From an uncultured Blautia sp. (GTDB lineage: Bacteria > Bacillota > Clostridia > Lachnospirales > Lachnospiraceae), in assembly GCA_900553515.1 (NCBI GenBank), contig USDN01000068.1:1-14185 (forward strand): a DNA stretch of 14,185 nucleotides, in the 5' to 3' direction. The translations under genes were made by a program, and so were the position numbers. The notes beneath the pieces were generated by a model, which ran no database searches, was not told the origin of the DNA, and worked only from the letters and a program-made list of their open reading frames with translations. Position 1 is the first letter of the stretch. Each line of letters starts with the position of its first letter. Of this stretch, positions 14,124 through 14,185 are shown piece after piece.

Positions 14124-14185
14124 ATGGCAACATATTATTTAGCAGTAGATATCGGAGCATCCAGCGGACGTCATATCCTTGGACA
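14124..14185 (+). CDS. rhaB: Rhamnulokinase, N-terminal fragment (cut by the window end)
   Basis: Only about 20 residues are visible, starting MATYYLAVDIGASSGRHILG. The block AVDIGASSGR is the FGGY-family phosphate-binding N-terminus in the form characteristic of rhamnulokinase, which converts L-rhamnulose to L-rhamnulose 1-phosphate; other FGGY kinases more often have D-x-G-T-x-x-x-R. GAGGAGGA at 14109-14116 is correctly placed before the ATG. The gene lies beyond the transporter's terminator, so it belongs to a separate transcription unit, probably an L-rhamnose operon continuing to the right. The rest of the protein is outside the window, so the call rests on this one motif. Confidence 0.75.
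   Translation, partial: MATYYLAVDIGASSGRHILG

Overview
The window looks like the chromosome of a Gram-positive anaerobe, probably a gut Clostridia of the Lachnospiraceae type. This is inferred from strong AGGAGG-type ribosome binding sites, moderate GC, U-tract terminators, YesN/LytS-type two-component proteins and RbsC/MglA-type sugar transport. The genus cannot be fixed from this sequence alone. All twelve genes lie on the + strand: ten complete and two cut by the window edges. No rRNA, tRNA, CRISPR array, insertion sequence or integrase was seen.

Region 1 (1-4388) is a catabolic cassette: an FGGY carbohydrate kinase cut at its 5' end, a GatD-like hexitol-phosphate dehydrogenase, a PfkB kinase of the tagatose-6-phosphate kinase / 1-phosphofructokinase type, and an aldo/keto reductase. 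It closes with an intrinsic terminator at 4340-4388. The enzymes suggest a route of polyol -> polyol phosphate -> ketohexose 6-phosphate -> ketohexose 1,6-bisphosphate. Here an FGGY kinase may replace the PTS that normally makes galactitol 1-phosphate.

Region 2 (4486-8976) is a three-gene sensory operon with ATGA overlaps at both junctions: a YesN-type response regulator, a LytS/YesM-type histidine kinase, and a membrane-anchored sugar-binding protein without a lipobox. This matches the arrangement of the XylFII-LytS/YesN xylose sensor of clostridia. It ends in a long, nearly symmetrical terminator hairpin.

Region 3 (9068-13958) is a sugar ABC importer: permease, double-domain ATPase, second permease and extracellular binding protein. 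A 10-bp hairpin lies before the binding-protein gene and a terminator follows it. The first permease most likely starts at a TTG codon at 9068. The binding protein has a signal peptide but no lipoprotein cysteine, and a Glu/Ala-rich segment follows the cleavage site.

Region 4 (13959-14185) is a regulatory stretch with several AT-rich dyads, followed by the start of a rhamnulokinase gene (rhaB).

The likely logic is that the anchored binding protein and kinase detect an extracellular sugar, the response regulator activates the importer (and perhaps itself), and a flanking set of enzymes degrades the sugar. The sequence does not settle whether the imported sugar feeds the hexitol-type cassette on the left or the rhamnose pathway starting on the right.
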